Assembly (NCBI GenBank): GCA_017893485.1
Contig: CM030364.1
Span: 246,029,818 to 246,093,817 of the forward strand
Direction: 5' to 3'
DNA from: Hemerocallis citrina
Lineage: Eukaryota; Streptophyta; Magnoliopsida; Asparagales; Asphodelaceae
DNA: 64,000 nt
Below are positions 19,290-30,476 of the stretch, piece by piece. The position numbers were made by a program, and so were the translations under genes. The notes beneath the pieces were generated by a model. It ran no database searches, was not told the DNA's origin, and saw nothing but the letters and a program-made list of their open reading frames with translations. How positions within the stretch are numbered: the first letter of the stretch is position 1; the number at the start of each line of letters is the position of its first letter.

Positions 19290-22200
19290 AAAGTGGCATA
19301 TAAGAAAAAAAATTCTGAAATTTACCTTATTTATCTTCTGAATGTTTTCTTACCATGAATGCTGGTGATGAATGTGGACTTTGTGGTTTTCTTATGCAAT
19401 TGTTTTTCCATTAGTTATTTTATATGTATGTTGAATTCTTCTAAATCTGTTGGAGTATGTCTTATAGGTTTAATTTTTATTATTTGTTCTTATCTATTAA
19501 CTCTATATGTGTTGTGGGTTTACTTAAGTGTCATTTTGCTAAATGGTATTCTCCACATAGATCTTCTAATTATTTTTGTAAAATTTCTTCTATAATTGTT
19601 TCTTGGACTTGCTATATTCTAGTTTTATTTGGTAAATACAGATATTCACCACACTGGGTTGAAGAAAGTCTGATATGTGGTAAGTCTGTCTTTGAATAAG
19701 ATTGTGTTATTCTAATTGTTATTGCTTGGTGTTTACAAGATGTTGTAAAAAGAACTGTTTTTTGTGATATAGTCATAGGATAGTATTGTTGTAAAAAGTT
19801 GTTTCCTAATAATACATTATTATTCATATCGTCAAATTGGTATATAATGGGTATTTTGAGGATGCAATTTCAGACTTGTATCGTAACATTTTGTTGGTAC
19901 TGGTCAAGTACAATGGTTTGTCATGTTAATCCAGTTATTATTTTCATCTAATTTCTATTTTGGTAGTATATTTTCACGGCATAAGCTAGTGTCTGCTCCA
20001 GTGTCTAGACTATGATAGTTTCTTGATTTGTAACCTTCGTATACAAATTCTTTTAGCATGTACAATGTATTTTTTGTTGCTCATATTGGATTCATTTAGA
20101 CAATATTCTATTTATTACTATAGTTTCATTATTTACTGTTATTGTTAATTTTTCTTCTTGTATTAAATACAGTTGTACTGATGTAAGGAAGTCAGTTCCT
20201 AATAACATTTTATTAACATTTTGCTCTGGGTCTACATGTATATGTAATAGTATTTCATTTCTATTGTTTATCCGTGGTGGTAATATTATTTTGTGGATGA
20301 TTGGATGTCTATTGTTATAGTAGTAGCAATAGACATCAAATCATCCACAAAATAATATTACCACCAAGGATTTTCTAATAGTATCAATTCTATTAATTTT
20401 ATATTTGTTTGTTTAATATGTGAATTAGTAGCTCATGTATCTACAAAGGCTATTTGTTTGTCATAATATTCTATTTCTTTCTTAAATTGATTATTATTTT
20501 GGTTTTCTAATGTATTTATTATTGGTATTAGTTCCAATGTCTATTGTTTGTTTCTAATTGATAGTGATCTTTTTTCAAAAATTATTTGTGGTACTTTTTC
20601 TTTTGCAATATCTTTTGCTTTATTAAAATCAAATTCTATATAATATGGTATGGTCAATTCAGGGCTTTCTCTAGCTGGTTTATATCTTATAATTTCTCGA
20701 AATAGTGGTTCTATTTTAAAGTTATCAGTATTTTTTTTATACTTCATGCTTAATTGTAAAAGCATAAATATTTCTTATTTGTATACTTATAACCTTACTA
20801 TTCTCTATCATTTCTATTCCTGATAATCTGTGATACATAACTGAACTTTTGTATTTATTTTTTTCTGCCATACTTATAGAGAAATTATGCTTTATTGTAA
20901 ATTTATTTTTTGGTACATTAGGTTTCCTTGTACTATTCCTATTAAAGTATCTTGTGCACTTGATATTATTTTATCGTCAATTAAGTATATTTCTAAGGGT
21001 GTATTTATTCCTTCCTTAAAATAACTTTTATTATTATTTGTACTGCTCGAAGATGTATGCGTTTTAATGTCTTTATGGATTTACTTTCTCATTTATATAT
21101 GCACTATATATGTTTATACTCCATGAATCTGGTAGTTTTAGGAAAAATGAGTCTTCTTTTTATATTATTTTTTATTTATCTGTTTGTTCATAAATACTGA
21201 ATTATGTTCTTATTGCTATCTCATAATTTGTAATGATTTCTTTTAGTCCTAAGGTTCTTTGTGCTGAAATTTCTTCTGTTCCTTTGTCATCAATTGGTCT
21301 TAATTTTCTGATATTATTTTTTTCTTATTCTGTTAGTCTATTCTACCATTTTGCTACTACTCCTATAAAAGTTGCTTCTATAAATTTCTCGAATGTATTT
21401 CTTGAGAGTGTTTGCCTAAATCTTACTATTAACGGTGCTTTTACCCATTCTATTATTCTATCTATATCTTTTACATAGTCTAGTTCTAGCCATTCACCAT
21501 ATTCTGCTATTCCTTTTTCGTAGTGTTCTGTGGGTTCATATTTTGGTGTGTTTTTTTCTTTTTCTTTTCCTAACTTACTCCTTTATCTACTTTGCCATTT
21601 CCATGGTAGGTGATAGGATCTTTTATTAGGTGGTGGTCTTAAGTATTCATACATATTAGCTCGATTTTCTGTAAGTTTTGTTATCTAGATTTTTTTTCTT
21701 GGTCCGTTTTTATTTCTTTATTTGTTATATCTTGATTTTTAAAGGATTCATCTACTTTCTCTAAATTGGAATTTACCATTAAATCTTCTATTTCTAAAAT
21801 GTTTATATTTAGTAGATATCTAACAGAGGACACAGAAGAAAAATTAGGTATTATAGAAGAAGATATGAAGGAGTTAGAAGCTATAACAAAACTTAGTTCT
21901 TTTATGTAATTTTTGATGTTTTTTTAAGTTTTTTCTTATATCTCTAAAATTTATGGGCCATTATAATTTTCTTCTAAGTCTTGAATATTTATCATATAAA
22001 TTTCTAATTATATTTTTGAATTTAATTTATGTATTGATGTTTCTAATTTTGGAATATTATCCATACCCACTTAATTCTTAGAGTTTAATATTTTGTGTGA
22101 TAGCAGGTGTTGGTAATACTAATTTGCTTCTTCATTTCTATAGTCAAATATCTTGTATGCTATTACTTTTTATATTCCCTTAGATAGTTTTTCGGTTACT

Positions 22201-22430
22201 CTACTTGTTATTAATAAATATTCTAATGTTTCCTTATCCGTTATATGTCACCCCCTATCTGAACACCTCCAGTCTATCAATCTTTTGTCAACGTGTCTTA
22301 TTTTAAAACTTGAAAGGTTTTTTAATCTTAATATCCATTTTTTGGGTGAAGTATCTAGTTTTATAAAGCTTGTGGAATATTATAGTTTATATTTTCTAAA
22401 GTAGGGTTGTATAGGAAATTTGTTTTTTAG
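19290..22430 (-). pseudogene. Endogenous pararetrovirus (Caulimoviridae) fragment, heavily decayed
   Basis: Minus-strand pieces, spread over all frames with many stops, follow the usual caulimovirid order. From 22430 to about 20540 are AT-rich coding remnants, including a 74-aa frame at 20541-20765 that may be movement-protein related (weak). Aspartic-protease motifs follow: a first site near 20440 whose Gly codon is now a stop, with LLGTDFL near 20195; a second site LDTGADTSLC at about 19990-20010, with LLGNNFL near 19800. The start of the reverse transcriptase comes last, with PTDLEEFNI near 19425 and SPHSSPAFMV near 19355 in another frame. Homology ends near 19290, so most of RT and RNase H is missing. 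It is an old, non-functional fossil. Genus is not certain; the motifs look Petuvirus/Florendovirus-like. Confidence 0.75.
20276..20365. repeat. 39-bp inverted repeat, 12-base loop
   Basis: Arms 20276-20314 and 20327-20365 pair with a single mismatch around the loop TTATAGTAGTAG. It lies inside the pararetrovirus fragment between the first protease-like site and its LLG motif. It is most simply a local inverted duplication. Confidence 0.9.
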
Positions 22431-22647
22431 TTTTTAATAATAAACTGGTTGGTTGGATAAAATATTTTTTATTAGATTGTGTTAGTTGGGTAATTAATTA
22501 TTTTGCAAAGTGGGTTAGGTTGTGACAAACACTCGTGTTTCAGTGCATTAATGTATCTGAATTACTTCTTTTAGTTTTATTTAGATGCAAAATTTAAGAA
22601 TAGATGATCCAAATTAAAAGTCAGCTTCTCTGTATATGATCTACATT
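22431..22647. other. Unassigned spacer left of element 3
   Basis: AT-rich, no gene or repeat recognised. It ends in the GTGAG target duplication of element 3, so it was present before element 3 inserted. Confidence 0.4.
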
Positions 22648-22652
22648 GTGAG

Positions 22653-25600
22653 TGTTGCTGCTAATTTTGGTGTGGGGACAAACAAATGATTTATGAATTC
22701 TTCTAGAACCAATAAAAGCTAACTTTCTTACTACTTGTCGATGTTGTAGCGCCCCAAATTTTCAATAAATAAAATTATAAATACATGACATAATTTTCAG
22801 AATCAACTTCAATATAATCATAGCAACAATATACAGGAAAAATTAAAACTTTTTATTACATCAATTGTTTACAAAGCACAACGGAAAATTAAATATCTTG
22901 AATTACAATTCTTTTTTTTACAAAACATTCTTTTACAGTTTACATAAGCCCTATTATCATTCTACCACAAGTATCCAATCCCAAGCTAATGGTACCTACA
23001 TGTAGAACATGAGGCTAGAGATAACCCTAACCCCCAAAACTACAGGGGTCAGCTATAATGGTGTGAGTGACATTAAAGAAATACAATATAAATAAAACAT
23101 AAGGAAATAAAGTCATAAACAACTCATACCGATAGTAGTAACAAAAGGAATATGAAATAACAATAAATAAAGCATGAAAACATCAAGTGAAACTAGACTA
23201 AGTGTCAAGTGTAGGAAAACAGAAAACAAACATGCATAAAACCAAGTCAAGAAAATACAAATTCAATATGATGACTCTCTAATGCATACCTATCGGATTC
23301 TATGCATTCCATACTACATAGGTCCGGTACAAGCCCTTATCGTTCTCCACTTTTTAGGGTTAGATCCTTCGTTATGTAACTAATCCTATTACGGTGATGG
23401 AAATAAGATCCAGAATACTCCGCAAATAGGTATCACATAACCCTCAACGCACCGACATCATGTAAGAATAGCTCAAAAAAAAAAAAAACTGAAAAATCAC
23501 CTCCCTGCCGTGTACCCCACCATCGCCCCTCCACGTGTAAGTACACAGGTACATCCCATGAATAGACCCGTCGGCCATCGACACGCGAATATACCTGTAT
23601 GTTCCGTGAATAGGTACTACAGACCCTCGACACGTGAACATACTAAATAGTCCTCTTGAGACAGAACACACACAGTCCTGGAATGCATCCGTTGGACTGG
23701 ACCCCAAGAGCATATTCTCACGTTTTCCAATTTCCATCACATCTCCATTAGTGCATGTCCTTAGGTTAATTATTATTAAAACAAAAATCCTCCTATCTAG
23801 AGTTAGTGGATCCTGTCGGACTTAATTGCACAACAACAACCCCAAGACCTAACTGGTCAAAATCTACAAAATCTCATTTACCGGTTCACAGGAATCCCAC
23901 TCAACTCCTAGAGACTCACAAAACCATCATCAGCACTAAAACTTTCAATAAAACTCTTAATTCCATTATTAAAACGTTTATATCAATAAAAACTTCTTAA
24001 GTCAACAAAATCCAAATCCATTTAATGTACTCGTAAATTTCAGAACTGAAATAGAATATTAAATCTATTAAATAACTGAAAATCATATTTTGAAGTCGTA
24101 GAATATCACAAAACATCAATTTCTTCAAAAAAACCATATGTATGTCACTTTATAAGGTCATAAGAATATAGATTAAAATTCTATTATAATTAAAATATAA
24201 CTCTCTGTAAAATACTGTAATCTGTAGTAAAAATATCATATAAAACAATAGATCAATAATCCATAAGTTCGAAGAAATAACCGCTCAAGAAAAATGACGA
24301 AAAACTCATAAAACAGCCAAAAACAATGATGTCGGTTGACCTTACAGTCGACCTTCATGTCAAAAACATCCCATACAACAGCTTTAAATTTCGTTCACTT
24401 CTCAGCTGATACTTAATTTAAACACTTTAAAAGCATGAATTTAAAAGATTGAAACCCTGAGATGATCAAATACAACTTGTATACCATATAGGAGTTTATA
24501 AAACTATTCAAAATCTCATCAGGATCATAAAAGAGCATTTTTTTCATAAAATCTTCAAAACAGTAAAACATAGATATATAAGTGTGTATGTGTATGGGTT
24601 TGCATCAGTAAAAGCATCAAGAAAACATTGTATATAGGTAATATATTTTTCAAATCAATCTTAGTATCAAAACAATCAAGATCCAACTGAAAACTTCACA
24701 AAAAATCACAAAAAATATACAATTTCGGCTGAAAGCATCAAACCCGAACATCAACCCTTTTTCAAAACATTAAAACTTGATTCTTTTGAATCCAAAAATC
24801 CTTCTACAACTTATTGTACACATACCCCACTGATTACAATAGTTAATTCATGCACACACAACAAGTGTACAATCAAGTTTTGTTCATCAAATACCCCCAA
24901 CAGATCATATTTGCATTCATACACAGTAAATATTAGGTTTTGTTCACCTTTGCATTAAACATCATACAGCTCAATAATATATGTTCAAAACAGCAAGAAT
25001 ATGGGTGAAAAAAACCTATCCATGATTTCTATTGGGTTCTTTAACAATCGCAAGTCATCTATATAGAGTTTTAATCATCCATAGCATAGTTTCATGAAAA
25101 GATTCAATTTTTAATTCATCCATCTATCAAAATTCATTATATCATCACACAATCCCTAACATGCATTCTAATAGAAAATTCATCATATACAACATACATA
25201 GAATAATACAAAACAAACATATGTCACTCACCTCATTTAAGAAATCAACTGAAATAATAAAGAATAAGAAAAGGCCATTCTTTTGCAAAAAAAAAAAAAT
25301 CCAAGATCATCGTTTCAAAACTCCGAGAAATTAATACTAGAAATATATTTTGTTTTTTTAGAGGAGGGGACGGCTGTAGTGGCTCTTTTATAGGCCGAAA
25401 TCTGAAGTTTTTAGGGTTTTACAAGTTTATGGAAACATTCCTTAACAAATTATTCCTTTACATATATAGACCTTTCTTTAATAAAGTAGTTAAATAAGTT
25501 AAATAAATTAAAATAAAACCATATACCTTTAATACTGAGTTATCCATCCATCAAGTATAGCCCAGAAATTTAAAAAGTTCAAATTTGTACTCAAAGTAGT

Positions 25601-26831
25601 AATTTTGCACAAAAGTCCCTCTCTTTGTAATATTTGCAAATATGTCATAAAATATTCGTAAAATTCTAGAAAATTCAGAATTATAATATAATAATAAATA
25701 TTATATTTTAAAAATAAAATTTTTGACTTTTAGTATCCAAGAAAAATATTTGCACAAGATCCACTTAAATTCCATATTTGCAAAAATACCATATTTGCTT
25801 AAATCCTTACAAAATAAAATCTAAATATATTTTAAATAAATTTAATATTTCATAATGACCATGGAAAGCCCAAAAAGTAGAAAAAATGGATTTTCATTAT
25901 TTGTTTGAGATCTAATCGACTTTTTACATAAAAGCCCCTCTCTTTCGAAATATTTATAAAAATAGTTTCTTTATTCAGAAAAATCCCAAAATTTAGGATA
26001 TAATTAATTATAAATAGGAGAATTTATTCAGAAATTTAAAATTGGATATTTATTCCAAAAAAATATTTGCACGTGTAAAATTGACAAATTCATAAAATAG
26101 TCAAATTAATTTAAATAAATCTAAAAAATTAAATATCATAAATAAATGAGGAAAATAAATTATTAACCATAAAATTTTAAGAATTTAAAATTTTCTAACT
26201 TTGCACGTGTGTTGCACGTGAAAAATTGCAATTTCAAGAAAATAGTCAAAATAGCCAATTTAATATTATTTATTAATGCAAAATAAATTATTTTATTTTG
26301 CGGGGTGTTACATATGTTGACTATTCTTAACGCTGCTGCTGACCTGCAAAAAGTTCGAAACACCGGGATTGATCCCGGTGACGAACCCTCCGATGCCCAA
26401 GTCAGTAATATAAAGGATTATCAAAGAGGTTTTTTTTTGAGAAAGATATTGATTACCTAATTATGATGGGGGTAGGGGGTATCTATAGTCACCTTTGCAA
26501 CCAGTTTCGAGATAATTATTTATCTCCACTTCTTTGTGTTTTTGGATAAGAGATAGAGTTTAAATTCCTTCATGATAAGAGATTTGGTTTAAACCGTCTC
26601 TTAGAGATAATCATAAATTCAAATTACTCTTTAAATGATCTGGTTTTATTTATAATGGGTTGTCACCCTAACCCAGTAAGGCAGACCCATTTTTGGGTAA
26701 TTGGGCTTGGAAAAGGTCCAGTTCCCATTTTCGGGATCGTTTGTAGTGAAAATTACCATTTTACCCCTGAGAGCTTTGAGATCGCACCTGATTTGAACGT
26801 TCCCGATTTGGTTCTATTTTTTCCCAAATCA
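22653..26831 (-). repeat. 3' LTR of element 3, split by a solo LTR
   Basis: LTR sequence is at 22653-22744 (TGTTGCTGCTAATTTTGG...) and 26318-26831 (...CCCAAATCA), about 606 bp without the insert. A minus-strand TATA (CTATAGATAC) is near 26478-26487. The conserved segment AACACCGGGATTGATCCCGG is at 26358-26377, as in all LTRs of this family. Confidence 0.88.
22745..26312. mobile_element. 3.6-kb solo LTR (TGTAGCGCCCC...GGGGTGTTACA)
   Basis: It inserted into the element 3 LTR; the uninterrupted sequence is at 30570-30600. Flanks are GATGT (22740-22744) and TATGT (26313-26317), a 5-bp duplication with one change. Inside is an AT-rich sequence with no pol and no internal PBS. It shares GCATACCTATCGGATTCTATG and CATACTACATAGGTCCG-type segments with the chromovirus LTRs at 34840-34900 and 48380-48420 (opposite orientation to the former). 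A ~95-bp stretch at 23500-23650 repeats ACACGTG/CATGAATAG words. It is most likely a solo LTR of a Tekay/Del-type chromovirus. Confidence 0.8.
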
Positions 26832-26850
26832 CAAGCCCCCCACTCCCGAA
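26832..26850 (-). other. Polypurine tract of element 3
   Basis: Directly inside the 3' LTR the minus strand reads CGGGAGTGGGGGGCTTG, a purine-rich plus-strand primer site. The equivalent site is missing in element 2. Confidence 0.75.
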
Positions 26851-27280
26851 GACTGAGTTTCACAGCCTTTGAGGAGTAGTTCGCCCGTTTTTAATGGCTT
26901 ATAGAATTTATCAAAGTTTTTTGGGGAAATTAAGATATCGATCGGAGTGTAATGATGCTATTTTGAGTTTGTATCATACATAGAATTATTTTTAGATTTT
27001 TCTGAATTTTTTTTCTAATTTTTAATCATTTTTTGAATTTTTTATTCAATTTCTGAATTTTAATAATTAATTTTCAAAATTTTAATTAACTATTCTAAAA
27101 GTAAAATTAATTTTCTCAGAATATGAAAATATTTTCCAGAATTAATAATTTTTTAAAAGTTTTTTTAATTAATTATATCAAATTTATTAATATTTTTCTG
27201 AATTTTTAAATAATTAATTCGATTTAATAATTAAATAAGAAAATTAATTTAAAAGGAAATTACCTTGATGACGTGGTACA
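26851..27280. other. AT-rich 3' internal block of element 3
   Basis: Non-coding, matching 11513-11800 of element 2 from about 26980 onward. Nothing else recognised. Confidence 0.5.
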
Positions 27281-27640
27281 ATCTGCATCGTCGATCATGA
27301 TCAAGCACAGATCGGGAGGAGGATATTTTCTTTCATTTCCTGCTCGGTTTCTGGTTTGCTCGGCGCGTCAACACATGGCGGTCAACGTTGACCATTGACT
27401 TGGTCAACATTTGATCGTTGACTTTTTTTAATCGCATCTCAGCTGTTGATCATGTATTGAGCACGGATTGGGAGGAAAGTCATTTCTCTCATTTTTTGAT
27501 CGGTTTCCCGTCAGCTCGGCGCGCGTTAGCGATCGACGAGGGAGTTCAGCGTGCTAACACGTGGCAATCAACCACTGGCTGCTGACATGGTCAACGTTTG
27601 ACCATTGACTCGGTCAATGTTGACCCTTTTTTCATCTTTG
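27281..27640. repeat. Two ~180-bp repeats with clustered W-box motifs
   Basis: Each copy has an AGCACAGATCGGGAGGA or AGCACGGATTGGGAGGA block, a CTCGGTTT/GATCGGTTT block, CACGTGG/ACACATGG, and then a group of TTGAC(C/T) sites. The groups are at 27380-27423 and 27589-27626, and include the 14-bp palindrome GGTCAACGTTGACC. TTGAC(C/T) is the WRKY-binding W-box core; binding is not shown here. Confidence 0.65.
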
Positions 27641-27659
27641 GCCAACATTCTCCCTTCCT

Positions 27660-28480
27660 CCCTCTAAATTCGGCCGGCAAACAAGTGGGTTTGAGCGCGG
27701 TAGGATTGACGGAGGTCGGTGAAGGGAGGAGGTTGGCCTGAGGAGCTCAACAAGGGGAGCTCAATTACAAAGGGGGGAAGTTCGTTGTCTGTGGTGCTCG
27801 GTGGCGTGGAAATGAGCTCAACGATGTTTCAAGGTTGACGAAGTTTGACCTTTGGCAAGGGAGCTCATTTGCTTGTGGAGCTTAGGAGTTTGAGTCGATG
27901 CTCGGCGAAGAAGGAGCACGATGGTGGAGATCGGCGAGGTTTCGTGCTCGACGAAGATTCGAGCTTCGGTGAGGGAGCTCGGTGAGCTCGGCGATGACAA
28001 AAGGGGGGGTTGGGCGAGAACGGAGTTCGACGAGTTTGGAGGAGCTCGGTGATGATGAAGGCGAGGGTGATCGGCAACAACTTGGAGCTCGGAGATGGGT
28101 GCTTGGCAGCAGATTGGATTTTGGAAGATGAGGAGTTTTGGCGAATGATGTGGCACCTTCGGTGAGTGTTGGCGAATGATGGTGAGGCAACATGTGGCAT
28201 TTGACCATTGACTAGTCAATGCCATCCCCCCCCCCCCCCCAATTTCGTTTGATTCTTCGTTTGCTCGGATCTGGCCTCTGAACGTTGGAGTTTCTTCGGT
28301 GAGCTACATTGTAACTAGCTTTCTCAGTGCTACAGATATTCGATTGGAGCGCGTGACCCCTCAAAGTTGAAGCTGAATCGAAGATCTACAATTTCTCTTT
28401 AGAAGTCAGATGAAAAATCATCATTCTTCGGGGTCAAGACATACCCGAAATATCTTTGCTTCCATGAAGTTGAGAAGAGC
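27660..28480. other. GAGCTC-rich region and poly(C) tract of element 3
   Basis: Equivalent of 12180-13014 in element 2: GGAGCTCGG(T/C)GA words, open in several frames by composition. It ends with W-box cores (28201-28218) and a run of 15 C (28226-28240). No gene is called. Confidence 0.5.
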
Positions 28481-29392
28481 TTTGTATGACTCTTGGGAAG
28501 ATCCATTCTTGGAAGCAAGTTTGGGGAGCGTCTCTAGATAAGTTAGGCTCCGAACTTGCTGTTGGTGAAGAAGAGGGTTTCTCGGGGAGAGAGCATGATG
28601 AAGAGTATCATCGGGCTCCAGGAGAGAGCCGGTCTGGAGGTGAGCGAGATGAAGAGCATCGACGGGCTCTAGAAGAGAGCCGTTCAGGAGGCGAGTTTAG
28701 GGAGCAGCCTTAGGGTCAAGTTGGGCTCTAAACTCATTTGGAAGAAGGTCGCTCGGGAGGTGAGCGAGACGAACAACATCACCAGGCTCTAGGAAAGAGC
28801 CGTTCGGGAGGCGAGTTTGAGGAGCAACTGTAGAGGTGAGTTGAGCTCCAAACTCATTTGGAAGAAGACCGCTCGGGAGGTGAGCAGGATGAAGAGCATC
28901 ACCAGGCTTTAGGAGAGAGCCGTTCGGGAGGCGAGGCTGAGGAGAAACTCTAGGGGTGAGTTGGGCCGCAAACTCGTTTGGAAGAAGGTCATTCGGGAGG
29001 CGAGCGGGATGAAGAACATCACCAGGCTCTAGGAGAGAGTCATTTGGGATGCGAGTTTGAGGAGCAACTCTAGGGGTGAGTTGAGCTCCGAACTTGTTTG
29101 GAAGAAGGCCGCTCGTGAGGCGGGCAGGATGAAGAGCATCACTAGGCTCTAGGAGAGAGCCGTTCGGCAGGCGAGTTTGAGGAAAAACTCTAGGCATGAG
29201 TTGAGCATCAAACTCGTTTGGAAGATAGCTGCTCGGGAGGCAAGTGGGATAAAGAGCATCACCAGGCACTAGGATAAAGCCTTTCGGGAGGCGAGTTTGA
29301 GGAGCAACTCTAGGGGTGAGTTGATCTCCGAACTCGTTTGGAAGAAGGCCGCTCGGGAGGAGAGCGGGATGAAGAGCTCCTCAAACTGGTCA
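28481..29392. repeat. 120-bp tandem array ('A-type'), about 7 copies
   Basis: Blocks CTAGGGGTGAGTTG, AACTCGTTTGGAAGAAGGCC, GCATCACCAGGCTCTAGG and GAGCCGTTCGGGAGGCGAG recur every 120 bp. Because 120 is a multiple of three, one minus-strand frame (28697-29269) reads 190 residues of a 40-residue repeat; this is a by-product of the period. The array joins gag directly at about 29393. Confidence 0.9.
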
Positions 29393-30407
29393 AATGAGAA
29401 GATGGAGGCTCGGAATAAACGAGAGTAACATTCTTTTGCTGGTTCCCTCAACGTTGCTCGGAATTCCTTGCAGAGGAGCGCGTCCGAGGCTTGATGGATC
29501 ATCATGAGGGTTTTAAAACTCTCAATATGATCCACCGGGGCAGACTCCCTATTGTAGGATTCAAAATGAGGCAGCTTGAAGGTCTCGGGACACGAGCTTC
29601 CATGATGGTCATGGAGAAGGGGGGTTTGCTCGGGCAGAAGTTCTTGTTCTGTTGACGTTCTTCAAGATTGATCTTACTGAGGCACCTCTCCATCTCTCGA
29701 AGGCGGCGATGAACAGAGTCATCCATCTAGTCGGATCTAATTGACCCTCGGGACTCTCCTTGATGAGTGGTGGCATGACGAGGGCTGTGTGCTTGTCAGT
29801 CGTAATTTGGAGCGACATTGAGGGCTCACAGGATGTCGTCTTTGAAATATCAAAATTCTGCCTGGGTGACCGGTGCACCTCCATCCTGGTGGACCATTAG
29901 CGCTGATCGGCTCGTAGTAGTGTGGCTTCTTTGCTTTTGATGGGGAGGAGACCCCCCTCGCTCCCTTGAGAAGGTGGGCTTTCTGGATCTCGGCCTTTGG
30001 GGAGAACGACTCCTCTGACTTCTCTGGTGTTCTGGATGAAGGACCTTGTCACGCACTCGTCTCTCTTTCAAACGGGTTCGAAGGTCGATCACTTGTTGGC
30101 GGTTCATGATGATTTGACGGAGGTCTCTTGACCCCTGAGGACCTTGTGAGGCCATTGAGTCAGTGGATGGATTGTGGATCAAGACATGGTCATGGAGATG
30201 ATGTTGTTCTTGATGGCTTCGACGGGAGCCCCTCGGCGCAGCCCTTCTTGACACGGGGCAAGCCTGTTGGGGAGGCGGCTGTTTAGGTTGAGGCTACTGA
30301 ACTTGTTGATATCATTGAGGAGGAACCTCCTCAAGTGGAGGAGGTGGACGAAGAGGGGTGGCTCTTCAGCTTGACGCCGCCGCCTTCCCTTTTCCCTTTG
30401 GAGGCAT
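29393..30407 (-). pseudogene. gag of element 3, C-terminal half missing
   Basis: The ATG at 30407 (MPPKGKREGGGVKLKSH) matches the other family members. SMASQGPQGSRDLRQIIMNR is near 30150, VTQAEF near 29855, and DSVHRRLREMERCLSKI, MDHIESFKTLMMIHQASD and FSFDQFEELF at 29390-29720. The core breaks right after FDQFEELF, where the tandem array begins. The rest of the core and the zinc knuckle are gone. At least three frameshifts are present. Confidence 0.8.
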
Positions 30408-30458
30408 GGCTGGAAACTACTTTCACCGGCGAGTTTGGTCGGATTGTTTTTTCTGGTT

Positions 30459-30476
30459 CCCACAAATGGCACAAAT
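30459..30476 (-). other. Degenerate primer-binding site of element 3
   Basis: Minus strand GATTTGTGCCATTTGTGGGAA sits where elements 1 and 2 have the TTGGCGCCGTCTGTGG site; several changes, including loss of the GGCGCC core. Confidence 0.65.

Noticed and set aside
23444..23740. 98-residue minus-strand ORF as a gene
   Set aside because: It lies in a short-repeat part of a solo LTR and has no recognisable domain.
22745..26312. A DNA transposon with TGTAGCGCCCC / TGTAACACCCC inverted ends
   Set aside because: The similar ends, 5-bp duplication and TG...CA termini fit a chromovirus LTR, and a related LTR at 47922-51354 is attached to an integrase.
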